NCBI GenBank assembly: GCA_037074705.1 | Contig: CM073591.1 | Span: 72,398,532-72,462,531 of the forward strand | Direction of reading: 5' to 3' | DNA from: Zhengitettix transpicula | Lineage: Eukaryota; Arthropoda; Insecta; Orthoptera; Tetrigidae | Length of the DNA: 64,000 nucleotides | In this document: one piece after another, positions 12,836 through 25,184 of the stretch | Numbering within the stretch: the stretch's first letter is position 1 | Layout: each line of letters opens with the position of its first letter | Translations under genes and position numbers: made by a program | Notes under the pieces: model-generated | What the model saw: only the letters and a program-made list of their open reading frames with translations | Told to the model about the DNA's origin: nothing | Database searches by the model: none

Positions 12836-12860
12836 ATTACCCTCATGTAGGCCGTTACTC
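12836..12860 (-). repeat. family B terminal inverted repeat, solo end
   Basis: The text ATTACCCTCATGTAGGCCGT followed by TACTCT is the inward-to-outward terminus of family B in minus orientation. It is probably the missing end of the copy at 12360-12524. Confidence 0.6.
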
Positions 12861-13003
12861 TAACAAAAACGGAAACCTTCACAATATGGTATTAGTATTA
12901 ACGTTGTTCATGAGAGGCTTTTTATTTTATGTTTACCAACACTACATATATTTTTAAAACGTTCTAGTGCAATAAACCGTAAGGCACACTTTTTTTTGTT
13001 GAG

Positions 13004-13517
13004 GTGTAGACAGGCTATGTATAGGGTAATCCACATAGTGGCAACTCGCCTCTTATAGAATAGGAAAGGGATTTGAAAGGGAGGATGCGGAAGGGTAGAG
13101 GAAGGTAGCCAATGGTTAACTAGGGCCCCCGGGCTATGATTTAAGGATCCTACCCGGCAATTCGCCTAAAAGCGATGCAGGGAAAACCCTAGAAAAACCT
13201 GCATCAGGTAGGTCGGTCATTGGGTACTTGTCCCACGCCCTTCCGATGGCGGAAGAGGGGTTCGCTGTGGGGTCGAAGCTTTCCCCTCGCTGTGCCTTAA
13301 CCGGTTTAGGAGACAGCTGGCCGACTATTCCAATAGTAAGCGAACAACTCTTACCGTATGTCCAAGGTCTGCGACCCCGGAACATACACACCTCAAAACA
13401 GGCCGAGGTGTCTCGGCATGTTAGAACCTTAGTTCAAAAAACCAGAAAGATATAAAGGCATCCACAAAGGTAGCCACCGCCAGAGCTCTCTGGGAAGGTT
13501 CACCTGCGAGAGAATTT
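13004..13517 (+). mobile_element. family B non-autonomous TIR element, long copy
   Basis: It starts with the TIR GTGTAGACAGGCTATGTATA and GGGTAATCCAC, then GTGGCAACTC, a GGGATTTGAAAGGGAGGATG block, GGGCCCCCGGGCTATG, TAAGGATCCTACCCGGCAAT, GCTGGCCGACTATTCC and CTGCGACCCCGGAACATAC. It runs to the ACCTGCGAGAGAATT block, where it is truncated before the right TIR. It aligns over nearly its full length with 27584-28089. Open frames on both strands (for example 13228-13455) are by-products of its higher GC. Confidence 0.75.
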
Positions 13518-14594
13518 TATTGGTTTCGTGCGTGTAACGCAGCAGATCAGGGACTGAACACAAACTAAGTTCTGGAGTCCGGCACTTTAGTAGATGGTGT
13601 TCAACGTGGTAATTATTATATTGCGTAAATAGTATATTAGTAAGAGCGGTTGTTTGAGTCTAGCCAAGGTTTATTGCTCGTGTGAAGCTATCTCGTTTAC
13701 AGATATATGTCACCGTTTATAGTTGAGACTTGATGCATAGGTGCAGCCTAATTGAAGCAGATTAGCCTGAGAGAGCTAATCTTCGGTGTTTGGCAATATC
13801 CTGTTCCTGTTGTGTTGCCCCGCCCACATAGTATGTTGTCAGCATGTTTGATGGTTCTGGACATTGTTGTAGCCAAGCCGCTACCAATTTTTTTTACTTT
13901 GTTAAAGTAGAAACACCGTGAAATTTGAATTATTGTAAAACAAAATTACATCATTTTCACTATTACTGTCACATCTCGTCTTCAGTTTAAAATATAATTT
14001 TTCTTGCATAAATTTTAAAGTTCTGTTTATTCGTGGCCCACAAGATACTCCGAGAAAGTCTCATGTTCTGTACGGTAATTTAATTTGCAATGTTTTTTTA
14101 TAAATATCAGCTGATCACTGGATTTATGACTATTTTATATTAATTATTTTGTTAATATGAGTTGATTGTGTATTTATTTAAAGTCGCCAATTAATTCCGT
14201 AATAATTCCATAATTTAATAATGAAAAAATTGTTATTGAAATATAAATAAATAATATTAATAAATTATTTTAATAACTGTGAGTTACAATTTGGTTCTCC
14301 ACAACATGGGGCTATTAAATATAATGATATTTTTTTAATTATTTAATAGTGTTCTTTACTGTACAATTTCATTATTGACTTTCTGAAAATATGACAGTTA
14401 TGTCTCGGCCAATTCAATTACTTTTAACCTTTTACAGCTTGACACGACACTGCATAATGACAAATGTACCAACCTGTTCGTATTTTTAAAAGGTTATAGC
14501 TTTATTTATAGCTTATTGTGATGCAAAATGTATTTTGAACAGAATGAATCGGCAAATACAGGAGCGGAATTGTGTGGGAAATGAGAATGTGTAC

Positions 14595-14760
14595 AGGCCT
14601 GGTTGGCGTGCTTCCAATCCTTCGGCAACAAGGCAGCGACAGACACGGATGCACTTCAACCTCGAGTGGCTGATGGCTCATGGTCTTTCTCCCTGCCTCG
14701 TTAGTGGAAGGAGCAAACCACTTGGCACGCCAAAACAAACACACATATTGCCTTGTTAGC
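14595..14760. other. GC-richer segment, unidentified
   Basis: A compositional island in AT-rich DNA with open frames on both strands, which is typical of GC-rich non-coding DNA. Short complementary blocks (TTGGCGTGC with GCACGCCAA; CAACAAGGCA with TGCCTTGTTA) are present but are not nested, so they do not make a single hairpin. I recognise no family. Confidence 0.3.
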
Positions 14761-15269
14761 GATGGTAACAAGTGCTAAACCGCAGGATCAAAGGGCCTTC
14801 GTCAATACTGAGAAACACCTCATTACTATTGATTAATCTAATTAGGTTTCGACGTCGTGAACTATTTTCGAAGTGGGAGGACAAAGAAATGGCTCAACAA
14901 CTCTGCTGCCTGGTACAGACTATTACTAGTTGAGACAACCACCTTGTAGTCAAGTAGAGTCGCTCATCCGTAATACGACGAAGAACTTCGTGTGCCAATG
15001 AAATGATGCACGCGGTCAAGAAGTAATTGTGTAGCAAAGCTATTCATACTGACGACAGTAGTTTGGTGCAGCGAACAGCTAGGTTTCACTTCCTTGAAAT
15101 TTTCAAAGAATCTCAGATTTCATGAAACTGATTTTTGTGACATAATCTGAATATTTATACAATTACTGAGGATTTTTTAAGTAAAATTATTAGTCTATAA
15201 ACAATACAAATCGATAATCGCTGGTTTCTCAGTGATTTGTATTAATAAGTGATTCTCGTTTTATCAACC

Positions 15270-15374
15270 GGGTCAAATTTTTGTCAATTTCCGTGAATAT
15301 CATCGCAGTCACCAGGTACCTGACAACGGCGATGTTGATAATAGCGGAAACGTGTTTTGACTATAATTTGACCC
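15270..15374. repeat. palindromic repeat centred on CAGGTACCTG, hammerhead-like arms
   Basis: Two arms of about 50 bp begin and end with GGGTCAAATT / AATTTGACCC and meet at the perfect centre CAGGTACCTG (15313-15322). Each arm carries, reading outward, CTGACAA (right arm; CTGGTGA in the left), a GGCGATGTTGAT-like block and a GGAAACGTG or GGAAATTG box. The layout matches the other palindromic repeats at 33.2, 40.5, 41.2 and 46.8 kb although the sequence differs. It is probably an inverted dimer of an element end. Confidence 0.65.
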
Positions 15375-15379
15375 ATTTA

Positions 15380-18195
15380 TAAACTGATATGTATATTTTC
15401 GATACATATGAAAAGAAAGCTTATCTTGAATTCTTTGGCAGTGGTGGGTTGGGTGGGGGTTGAAATATCCCTAGTCATTTGGTGCATTGCCAAGACACAA
15501 AAAATCTTTCCCGCTAGTTAGCCACAGAAGTTTAAATATTTGACACTCAGTGGGAAAGAACAGCTAGGTTAGATTTAATACCTTATGGTACGGCATAAAA
15601 TTATTTTTAACGACGAAATATCATGCGAGATGCGTTCAGTTCCTTAATTCTCCTACTTTATCTTCTTGCGAATAATAGTAGAGATATCCTCCTTTTGCTA
15701 AAAAAAACATTGTTTGCGTTCATTTAAAATATAAGACGATATATTCTGAATGAATATATCAAAAACTGGATGAGGCCAAATATAAAAAATAGGAACGTGC
15801 GCAAGTAATAATGGCATATTTAATATTGGAAATAGAACAAATCGCATGAGTAATTAATTAATGTGACGTTAGACGATATTAAGGTTGGAGAGAATCGAGT
15901 GAGAAATCTGAAGAGTTCGTGGTGTGGACAAATTACAAATAGTTAGCCGATAGAATAATAGGCTCTGATAGATAACCCACGATATGATGGATAGGCCAAA
16001 GCACAGAAGCTTGAAGCAAATAGGTGAAAATAGCCTGATATAGATGGGAATTATGAAATAAAAAGTTTAATAGTGGTCAAAACGAATATTGTAGCTCTAA
16101 ATTCTTTTAAAATAACTGCTCAGGGTAAAACTTATGGAATATACACCAGTGATGGAATTTAGACCAGGAACTATAACGACAATATAAGGAATAATTAAGA
16201 GCATATATACAATTGTACACATTTAACAGTGACAATTGCTTTTACCCAATGCCTGTAATCAATTTTGAATTTAACCTTCTCATGTCACGGTTCGGCAATG
16301 CGAGTTGAACGTAACGGAAAAGCGTAACGTCACGGATTGAAGTAACGCCAAACGAACCACTTAAATGGTTGGGACCAATCAGAAGTCCAATATTAAAACA
16401 TATATTGATCTCAGACGTATGTATAATACTTTAGCTATTGTGAAGAACTCTCTTCATTTATAGGTATGATTGAAGCCAGAAACAAGGATGTATAAATAAA
16501 TCAAAATATATGTTAAAGTATTAAAATTGTGATATTTTAAATATGACATTTAGATTTTGTTTATCAATTATGCTTTCATATTATTTATTTATTTCAAATA
16601 GTTATGTTTATCTGACTTCATAGAATTATAAATGCCAGCCAAATTTTACAGAAATGTATTTTAATAAACCAAAAATTAAAACATATTAATAAATACAAAT
16701 TGGCTCAACAGATTCTGCTGGAATGTGTGGGTAATGCACACACTTTCAGAAATTTTCTCCTGTATATTTTAATTATGTATTGATTTTTCAATAAATATAT
16801 TATTTTCTTGACTAGAATAATTTTATATTTACACCTGAACAGGCTCGAAAAATGCATGATACATAGTACCAAGCTTTATTTTATTAATATGATTTAATGT
16901 TTATTAATGTTATATTACAATATATTTTCTTCCAATTTTGCTGGATTATTATTTTATAACCTTTAAAAATCTTTCAATTTTTTAATTAATAAATGCAAGC
17001 GTTACTCTTTTCAATAACTTTTTTTTAAAAAACGGTGAGGTGTAGTAATCCATAAAATCTCTTAATATAAGTGCTTGTAAAATATAATTCAGTGCGCGAC
17101 GAGTTTCTTTATTTCCTGCAGAGGAACATTTTTGTCACTTGATTCAACTCATGCTACCTCCGGAACTGTAGATCGGTAAAAAAAAGTAAAAAAAGTGTAG
17201 CAAATGTTATCCACTTCAATTTCATATCAGTCAGTCGCTAACGGAAATAGATTATTATTAATTTAAAAAGCCGGGGAAAACATATGTTTCCATTCCTTTT
17301 TTCTTGTTAAAGTATAACTTTGTGGAGCTGCAAGACAGTAAAAATTAAACCAAATAAAATATAATAAATTTTAAGCTCTTAAATTTAATACCCAGTCTAC
17401 TTTTCTGATAATTGAATAGTTTAGGAGCTCCTTTGAGAAATATCTAACGCTTCCAAAAAATTAGATATTTTTATTTGCAAGACAATCTTTATTTTTTGAG
17501 TTGTTCAAGTTATGTTTTACATCACCACAATAAACCACTTTTAACGAAGAATGTAAAATAATAATACTACCACAGTGATAATATTAACAATATTTCAATG
17601 CGACACATAATATCCTACATTTCTAATTCCGTATACATAGTTTCCAATAGTGTCTCATTTATAAAAGTGAAATAATTTAGCACAAAATTGACCCGCATTT
17701 ATAACACGAAAGTATTTTTTCTTTGTGCATATTGTGGGTAAAGTTAATTTTTGGAACAAGCCACACATGATTGCTGTATTCTTTAAAATAAAATAAATTT
17801 GATTCTTTAAAATAAGAATTTTAATTACTGAATGGTTCACATTATTCTTGATTTCATTGCCTCTGTCGTCAGATACGTCCGCCTGTGTCATTCCACACCT
17901 CGGTATTGTTTTTACTTTCTACGTTCTGTTTTCTCGGGAACACCAGGAAGCTGCAGTTTGTCCAGCTTTACGGGTGGTTCAGGGGGGGTCAAACCAAATA
18001 CTTTACTTGAGAATTTGTTATTTCAGAGAGAAGTCCTTTGCTCAGCCGCTTCTAGCACGTAGATTGGCTGCTTTAGCGGGAGGGGGTGCGCCGCTAGGCC
18101 GCCAGTTTAAAGTCATCAATATCGAAGCAGAAATCGCATTGCTAAAACACAATTCTTATGAGGGCTCTTAAAATTAATAAAAATTTCAACCACTC
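15380..18195. other. AT-rich non-coding DNA
   Basis: No gene recognised. A short patch near 16285-16345 repeats the hexamer GTAACG three times. The segment at 17830-18170 is GC-richer and holds overlapping open frames of 76 and 107 codons in two plus-strand frames. No family or splice-bounded structure is evident. Confidence 0.5.
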
Positions 18196-18410
18196 AATTG
18201 GACCGACAATTGCAACGACAATGGGAGAGCCTAAGGGTTAGAGCGTTTTCTTCGCTTTTGAGTTTTGTCAACTGACAAGTGCAGTTATGCCACTCTAGGC
18301 TCTTCTTCGCACCTGGCAAAAGGGACAAGGATCCCAGAAACGTTGTGTGGTATTTATATTATCATTTTTTTTTGTCTGAATTGGCTATCTTTCTTACTCA
18401 TTACTTAAGA
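18196..18410 (+). mobile_element. family A repeat, best single-orientation copy
   Basis: The order is GACAATGGGAGAGCCTAAGG, GTTTTGTCAACTGACAAGTG, CACTCTAGGCTC, ACCTGGCAAAAGGGACAAGG, ATCCCAGAAACGTTGTGTGG, TATTTATATTATC and GTCTGAATTGGCTATCTTTC. A 4-bp stem GGGA/TCCC (18322-18325 with 18332-18335) separates the CTG box from GAAAC (18337-18341). It is non-coding and dispersed: copies lie at 12.7, 32.9, 33.2, 56.0 and 63.6 kb. Its origin is unknown; a retroelement tail is the best guess. Confidence 0.75.
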
Positions 18411-19149
18411 CTATTGTTGACACCAATTTCAACTTTAAATTACAGTCTTGAATCATAATTGTTAAAATTTTGCTTATAATTGGTTGATTTTGACCCGATC
18501 TTCTATTTTTGATATTTTGACAATATATTTTGTATTATTCCAGCCGCGGAAGTGTTTAGCATGGTTCAATATAATTTTACTAGTTTTCATTCCTCCCTTT
18601 GATTATGTTTTTCGTTTTCTCAGCATCACAACCCACATAACATCATTTGGACATTAATGACATTGCTCGGTTGATCTTCAGGACCGGTCACTCAAATTCA
18701 GCCAATAGAATATTGAATTTAATTCATTAAAAATATATTTAGTATCGTCCATTGATTAAGAGAGGTTAGAGGACGGCTACTATTAGTTTACTTACTTCCT
18801 CACCAAACAGAGAAACAGCCACAAAATATTGTTCCATATATCTGACACTGTATCAAACAACCAGAAGAATAATAACTCTGCACTGCAGTGCAGGAAGAAT
18901 CAGAGTATTAAACGTCAACTAGTCGTTAAGTGACAATTGGTAGATTCATTGCTGCTGCTGTTATGAGGGCATAATTTAGACCTGAACGTCAATAAATAAC
19001 GCGGGCTGAGTTACATTGATTGAATTAATCCAAATCGGATTATCTTTGGAAGAGGGAGATGGGTAGAGGGCGAGTGATTACTCTCAAACTACTCGAAGGA
19101 AACGAGACGGATCACACGGAAAGAGAGACAATTTGCGTGAAATTGCTCA

Positions 19150-19794
19150 TCTGTGTACAATAGAACGGGAAAGTGGGAAATTCTTCGTCAGGCTGGCAGC
19201 GCTCGCAAAGTTCGGGCCCCGAATACCTGGCACTTCTGTTCTCCTGAAGGCTCGGAATTTATAGCCTTCCCGTTGTCCGACCTTCAACCACCGCTTAGAC
19301 CTCTCTCCGTCTCTTTCTCGATCCTGTACAGCTCTCCCCTCTATCCCCCCCGCCCAGTTGCTCCATCTCTGTCGCACCACTGGTACGGGTCGTATCTTCC
19401 GTCTCCGTCCAGCGCCGGCAGTTTATGACCCAATACCGACTGTCGCAACGATAATTTATGTTAATGGCTTGCTGGGGTCTTCCTCCCCCCACAGCCCCCT
19501 CTCCCCAGCTCATTGCTGCGCTTGTGTGAACTGTGGACAGAATTCTGTAGCTGTGGCTGTGCTGAGGTACACACGGCGGACCGCGCAAGTGAAGTGACGC
19601 CCTGGGGACGATCTGTGGTACGGTATCGAACCGAGAACCATGCCGTCGTAAAAAAAAAATTCACGTACACACACATCGTCAAGTGAAACGTCGAGGCGAC
19701 CTATCACGTGCTTCCAACAGGCGAAACGTTCCTTGTGCCAGCTGATGAATGAAGCGTTGCGTGCAGGACTTGCGTGAGAAACCGGAAATGTTTG
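19150..19794 (+). promoter_or_regulatory. candidate promoter and 5'UTR exon of an unknown host gene
   Basis: A GC- and CpG-rich island of about 650 bp lies in AT-rich DNA. It contains pyrimidine-rich blocks (CTCTCCGTCTCTTTCTCG) and ends at a near-perfect splice donor, ACCGGAAATGTTTG|GTAAGTATG, with the cut after 19794. Composition drops to AT-rich immediately after the donor. Open frames on both strands (up to 114 codons) are compatible with GC-rich non-coding DNA. The final ATG at 19788 would leave only a couple of codons before the donor. No initiator or TATA box is decisive. The gene would run rightward with a long first intron. I do not recognise the product. Confidence 0.35.
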
Positions 19795-20339
19795 GTAAGT
19801 ATGTTTAAAATATACGATATTATATAATGAGAATATTTTACACAGCTTGGCCATTTATATTTCTCTGTCACAATACGGAATAGTGTAGGCGTATTTTGCT
19901 TTCATGAATACTATGACACATTTTATTAATTAAGATCTTGATCCGATTTCTGGCGAATTGTTGCCATGAAACTACAATCACGAATGTTTTTGATTTTTTC
20001 GTCTTTCGATATTTTCTTGAGACGTTTCTAGTCAATTTCCATTTCACGTGACGTGATCCAGTTTTTCCGTTTCTGTTATACTTAAACAATTATATTCGCG
20101 AATTTAATGTTTGACTGTCAGTTGAATTGATACATACGCCGTGAGAATGCACTTATCTACGTCGGAAAATTACTTTCAGCAGTCAATGGAAAGAGACCTT
20201 CGTAAAACCTTATAGTTTTTTCCTATTACAATATTTTTTCCCCTCACATTTTCAAAATATAAATCTGTGGCCATAGCAATCTTCATCTATCTCATTACAT
20301 TGACTTTATCGTTAAACTTAATTCTTGTGTTAGTAACGT

Positions 20340-20575
20340 TGATATATCAGTTTATGTTTGGTGTATTTAGGCTATGAAGGCAAGTTGTCTTTGTGGTGCC
20401 ACTTGACATTCTGTGGCTCGTCGTAACATAATTATGCTGAGTGGATGTGTGAATCAGTGACGTCACCATTCTGTGCGCGGCCAATGAGGACGCGTGGGTG
20501 GCGGGGGAAGCTTGGTTGTCGCCAGCTGCCAGTGGCACAGGATGCCCGCATTAAGCTACTGCCTTCAGATACGTG
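20340..20575. promoter_or_regulatory. CpG-rich patch with CRE and CCAAT box
   Basis: TGACGTCA at 20458-20465 is followed 15 bp later by GCCAATGAGG (CCAAT at 20481-20485), inside a GC-rich stretch with GCGCGG and GTGGCGGGGG. CRE plus CCAAT is a common promoter pairing. It lies about 700 bp past the candidate first exon, so it could be an intronic enhancer or an alternative promoter. Confidence 0.3.
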
Positions 20576-21429
20576 GGAAATTTCCTTCAAGGATACTGAA
20601 TTTTAATGAGATCTCCTAAAGATAAACCAATCAATTTGAAACTCAGCGAAAAACTTCATGCAATTAATTCCAGCCATATGATCCTCATTTCAGACTTATA
20701 TTGCCCTTTCATACATCAAAACTCTATCTGCTTTACTGTCAAGGGGTCTGCAAATCTCTACTCATGACCTACAATAATTTTCCATGCCTCCCACCAATAG
20801 TCTTTGTCTTGTCTCATTTGTCTTGGTTCCGTTGCTTCAACAACTTTTTAATGTTCAACTTTTTCATGTAGTTAATGTCGTTTAAAACTAATTCCTGAAG
20901 TGTTCTACCTATTTATCTCTCATTCATTCGTATTATAGAAACTACAGACTTTTCTTTGCATATTGGCTCCAATTTTATACTTTGAACTGTAGTTAAATTA
21001 ATGGCCAAAGCCAAGAAGTTTCCCTCTTCATTTTCCGTTTCTTATTAGATTCGAAAAAAGTCGTTATATATCCCGTTATGTTGAATCGAAATTTTATCCA
21101 TTCGTGAAGGAATCTCGTCACTTCCTGATATTTCAGACAGCGTTGGATGGACTGTCAAATTACCAAAAGAGACAAACGGGGCTAAATGTGATAAAAAAAA
21201 AATCTAGAGGGACATATTCATAAGTGCTTCATAAAGAATTAAATAATTCCGTTGTTTATGATATGGAGAAGAGCAAAACTAAACAATTGAACTCTTAAGT
21301 CTTGGAAAAAGGTACATGAGTTATTGAGAGGAATAACATAGTTCCAACAATTCGAACAGTAAAATAACTTCCAAATGAAACTATTACATTCAACAATTTG
21401 ATTATACTGTCATGTTTTTTTGGGTGGGT

Positions 21430-21570
21430 GGGTCCAGTTTATTGGATTAGTGCGATTCTCCATCTTTGTCTGTCATGAGCAATCCTCTCCAAATCTCTAT
21501 ATTTCCTCCATCAGACATCCTTAATTCCTTCATCTATAAACTAAAACCGATGCTCTCCCCTCCAATTTTT
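21430..21570 (-). pseudogene. LINE reverse-transcriptase ORF, extreme C-terminal remnant
   Basis: The minus strand reads W-R-K-Y-R-D-L-E-R-I-A-H-D-R-Q-R-W-R followed by IALIQ and a stop. This is the familiar ending of many non-LTR retrotransposon polyproteins (…LeriAqDRqrWR…). Just upstream the frame is broken by stops, so only about 25 codons are convincing. Clade not assignable. Residual coding-like text may extend to about 21790. Confidence 0.4.
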
Positions 21571-22463
21571 GCCATGAACTGTACCTTTCTTACATCACTA
21601 AACTGTGATGTGCCAATTTGTGTCCGACCAACTTCGCTTCATTCTTGATACTCTCATCGCCGATGCATTCTATAACTTTCTCATTTCCAACTTTATCAGT
21701 CCATTGACTTTCAACAACCTTCAGTAGCACCCCATTTCAAAAGCTTACAGTATTCTTCTCTCAGATCTTCCAACTATTCGTTTTTTTACATCCAGTAATC
21801 AACACATCCTAATAATAATAATCCAAGACCAATGATTGTACCAGTAGGTTCTTCAAACTTTAAAAATAATATTTTATCCTATAGATAGTGGTATAGATGG
21901 TTTTCAAAGCTCAATTATTGATACAGTTTCCTAGTCCCTTCGCTTTCTATACATTTTTACATTCCATTTTTTTATTTTTGCAGCAAAGTAAAGCCAACAG
22001 CACCATCAATGTGACACACACATAAAACTACCAATATGGATTATTATTTATGGTATTTCATACGTGTGCAATAAAAACGACAGGTAACATTCCATATTTC
22101 TTTAATACACATTAAAAATAAATTTATGCTATTTGTGTTTAGAAAAATAACATTTTTCCAACACATTTGTCGTTCTTTTACACTTACTAATTTTTTTAAA
22201 TTACCTAATTTCATTCCACTGCGATGCGTTTTCCTCTTAAGAATATGGCCGTCCCCTTAACCCCATATGATCACCATTGGTTCGACTTCCGAACTATCTT
22301 TGTCCATCGCTCACCTACTTTCCCTGCAATTTTTCATACCAACAGTTATTCCAGATTCATTTATATGTTACCCTACGTCATATTTCGAACGATACCTTAA
22401 GCGACCTCGTATAGCGTTTTTTTTTACATTTTTCAGATCCCAGTAGGATGAATCCGGCCAGAA

Positions 22464-22592
22464 TATTACTAGTGATACAAGTGTAAGCAGGATTAATTTA
22501 CATAGTTATTAATTGCAAACCGTTACTGCAGATGCTCTTTCTTCTGGATCTACTGAATTACCGTATGTTAATTTACTGTGTCTACTGTACTA
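22464..22592 (+). repeat. direct repeat copy 1 (~130 bp)
   Basis: It shares GTAAGCAGGATTAATTTACA, GTTATTAATTG, CTTTCTTCTGGATCTACTG and TGTTAATTTACTG with 23294-23426, in the same order and orientation, about 833 bp away. There are roughly 20 differences by eye. Confidence 0.75.
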
Positions 22593-22934
22593 AGTCCTAC
22601 GTATCTATTCCACATTGTTGTAAACTATGACTCTAAACTTACATTGTAGGTTTTGAATAACTTAGTAATACACATAATTCATTTCTGCAATACTGATCCT
22701 GTCTTATTTGACCCGTTTACAAATTTTTATCCCTCTGCATAGCTGTTGAAGGTCTTTCATCACTTCATATAATTGAAAATATTACAAAAAACACACTACA
22801 CAGAAGCGAAATGTATAAGCAATTCTTGATTCTTTGTCGTAGATTTATTGGGGAAAAAAATTCCACGAGGATTTAATTTTGTTACTGTCAGTTTCAAGAT
22901 TTGGATCGATATAGCTAATAATCCAGTGGAGGCA

Positions 22935-23270
22935 CTGTAGGGGGTGGCGCTCTTTCACCGCAGCAGCGGGATGTTTCTTCCCATTACGGCAAACCCTTTG
23001 CATACATTAAGGAAGGATCCCCGAGATAAGATTACTTCCCGTCTCTCTGCATCACTGTTCCATTCGCTATTCCTCGTTTCCCCTTTCAGTGTTTCCCTTC
23101 GCTGCCCCCGCAACCCCCTCAACTCCTCACCCACCCGTTGGTTGGCGGCATTAACAACTAGGCGAAAATACACTCCGCAAATATCGATTCATGCTATGGG
23201 AAGTGGCGTAATCAGACACAACATGGCGACATTGCAGACTACGTTACACATTCATAGATAGCATGTGTCG
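22935..23270. other. GC-rich segment between the direct repeats
   Basis: A GC-rich segment with open frames on both strands (105 and 72 codons, overlapping) and no recognised protein. It is bracketed by the two direct repeats and may be the body of a duplicated or inserted unit. Confidence 0.35.
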
Positions 23271-23293
23271 GACATGAATCTGGGCTCCAATGT

Positions 23294-23426
23294 TAATTAC
23301 TGGTGTTACTAGAGTAAGCAGAATTAATTTACATGGTTATTAATTGAAGGCCGTTACTGTACACGTTCTTTCTTCTGGATCTACTGCATTACTGATGTTA
23401 ATGTACTGCCTCTATTGTGCTACTTC
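23294..23426 (+). repeat. direct repeat copy 2 (~130 bp)
   Basis: Partner of the copy at 22464. Its blocks GTAAGCAGAATTAATTTACA, CTTTCTTCTGGATCTACTGC and TGTTAATGTACTG match. Confidence 0.75.
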
Positions 23427-24269
23427 CAATCACACCAAACCTAAGACGGACAAACAGGTTTCAAGGTCTAAAGCTCGGAGTTCTAGCCATCAAAATAGTA
23501 TACTACAGTCACGAATGTTTCATGGAAATACATGGACAAAATTTGAATGTTCTTTTTTTTATTTTTTGCCCCAAAAATCATGCATTAGTCTCATTAATTG
23601 CTGAAGTTTTTTTTAAAACTTCTAGATGTAGTCATTGAAAAATAAAAATGTTTATCAGTGAGAGAAATACTTTTTCGGTCTCTCCTTTTTTATTTAGTTA
23701 TTTTTCTTTACGCGACTTAGACAATTATCTTCTCTTTTACCAACATTGGTCTAATACTGACAACATTGAAAACATAACCAGCACAACGTTCTTTCTACTT
23801 ATCATTAGATCTCATCAGGAGCACCATTTTATTTGAAACTTTGCACACGTTAACACATCCCAGAAATATATTCTATCTTGTCTGTATATTTATGCAGTGT
23901 GAATAGTTTGAACAAAATGATGCGCCTGATGATATCTAATGATAAGTAAAAGGATTGTTGTTCTGGTTCTACTTTTAATGTTGTCTGTATATCGCCAATG
24001 ATATTAATATGAATTTATTAAACGGAATGAATTATCATCTCTAATATAAATTTTTATTTTAAACGATTTAGGAGTTTCATTGGACATTCAGACCCACCAC
24101 TTGAGTTGCCTAAATGTTGTCTAGGATCAATAAGTTTTTATGGTTTTTTCTTGGTCGCGTCCTTGAACTTATTTATCTAATTGGAATGATTACATTCGAT
24201 CAGTAGTGATAGGCAGATGCTAACTCAGGACAGGAATAATTACTGCTGTGACTGTTGATATCGTTGTGT

Positions 24270-24455
24270 TCATCAGACGAGAGGACGATTCCAGTTATCT
24301 GGGCGAATTCGGAGAGTCCTTTGAAGGCTTAGAGGTTGCGTTGCCAATGGTAGACTTTCTGGTGTAGGCGTGTATTGGTGCAGTCCACAAGTATATGTAT
24401 GACTGAGTGGGATGGCGCATGTCTCACAGGTGGTTGCATTGTAAAAAATGTGTGT
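24270..24455 (-). pseudogene. LINE ORF2 C-terminal cysteine motif remnant
   Basis: The minus strand reads NATTCETCAIPLSHTY; after a frame change it reads VIHILVDCTNTRLHQKVYHW. Together they give the CxxC...H(I/L)LvDC pattern found after the reverse transcriptase in I/Jockey/R1-like non-LTR elements. At least one frameshift and stops are present. The clade is uncertain, and the reverse transcriptase itself is not visible next to it. Confidence 0.45.
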
Positions 24456-25184
24456 GTGAATTTGGTGTCACATTTTTATTATTGAACTATTTCGGAAAAA
24501 TCACAAAATCTAGGATTTCAATGCATTTATCAGTATTTCTAATTAAGTAAATCTTCGAGAATGAAGAGTTACCTGTTGAATTTCCTTATTAAACAGTTCT
24601 GGGGCCCAAAGTTTCTACATACGACTCTACCATGGTCTTCATACCAGATTATGATGAGAGGCGAAACAATTCGTCGAAAAGTTGTGCATCTGTCTGACTT
24701 TCCAGGTTAAAAACTGACAACTGTCTTTTCGAACGTGGCTGGCAAATACCGATTCTGATGATTGTAGACAACTACAAAATGAGGACCCTAAATTACATAA
24801 AACCATTGCCCACGAGTCGCTACGTTCCCTCCGTTTCTTAGATTGTTACACTGAAATTAAACGACAGTTCCTCTCGCCCCTTATCAATCACTCTATTTAG
24901 ATCTGTATCGGTTCTATAATCGATAGCGACGATGAGCTACGCCCAGGTGGACCTATAACGATCTGGCTCCCTCATTCTGCCATTTTTCTCTATTTCGACG
25001 CACGCAAGATAAAGAAAACGTTTCCTCTGGAAACATTTTTATTGATATTGTTTATTGAAAAAATATCACAAACGAGCACCAAGTTCTAAAAATCATACAG
25101 AAAAGCAGCAACCGTTTATAATCAAATATATTTCTGAGATTAAAATTATATACGTGAATAATGCATTTATTATTATTCCATGGT

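Noticed and set aside
14595..14760. Hairpin element from TTGGCGTGC/GCACGCCAA and CAACAAGGCA/TGCCTTGTTA
   Set aside because: The two complementary pairs cross rather than nest, so they do not define a terminal inverted repeat element.
15270..15374. CRISPR or Rho-independent terminator
   Set aside because: The palindromes are isolated inverted dimers without spaced direct repeats, and the genome is eukaryotic.
22464..23426. LTR retrotransposon (solo or short)
   Set aside because: The repeats lack TG...CA ends, primer binding site and polypurine tract, and no gag/pol text lies between them.
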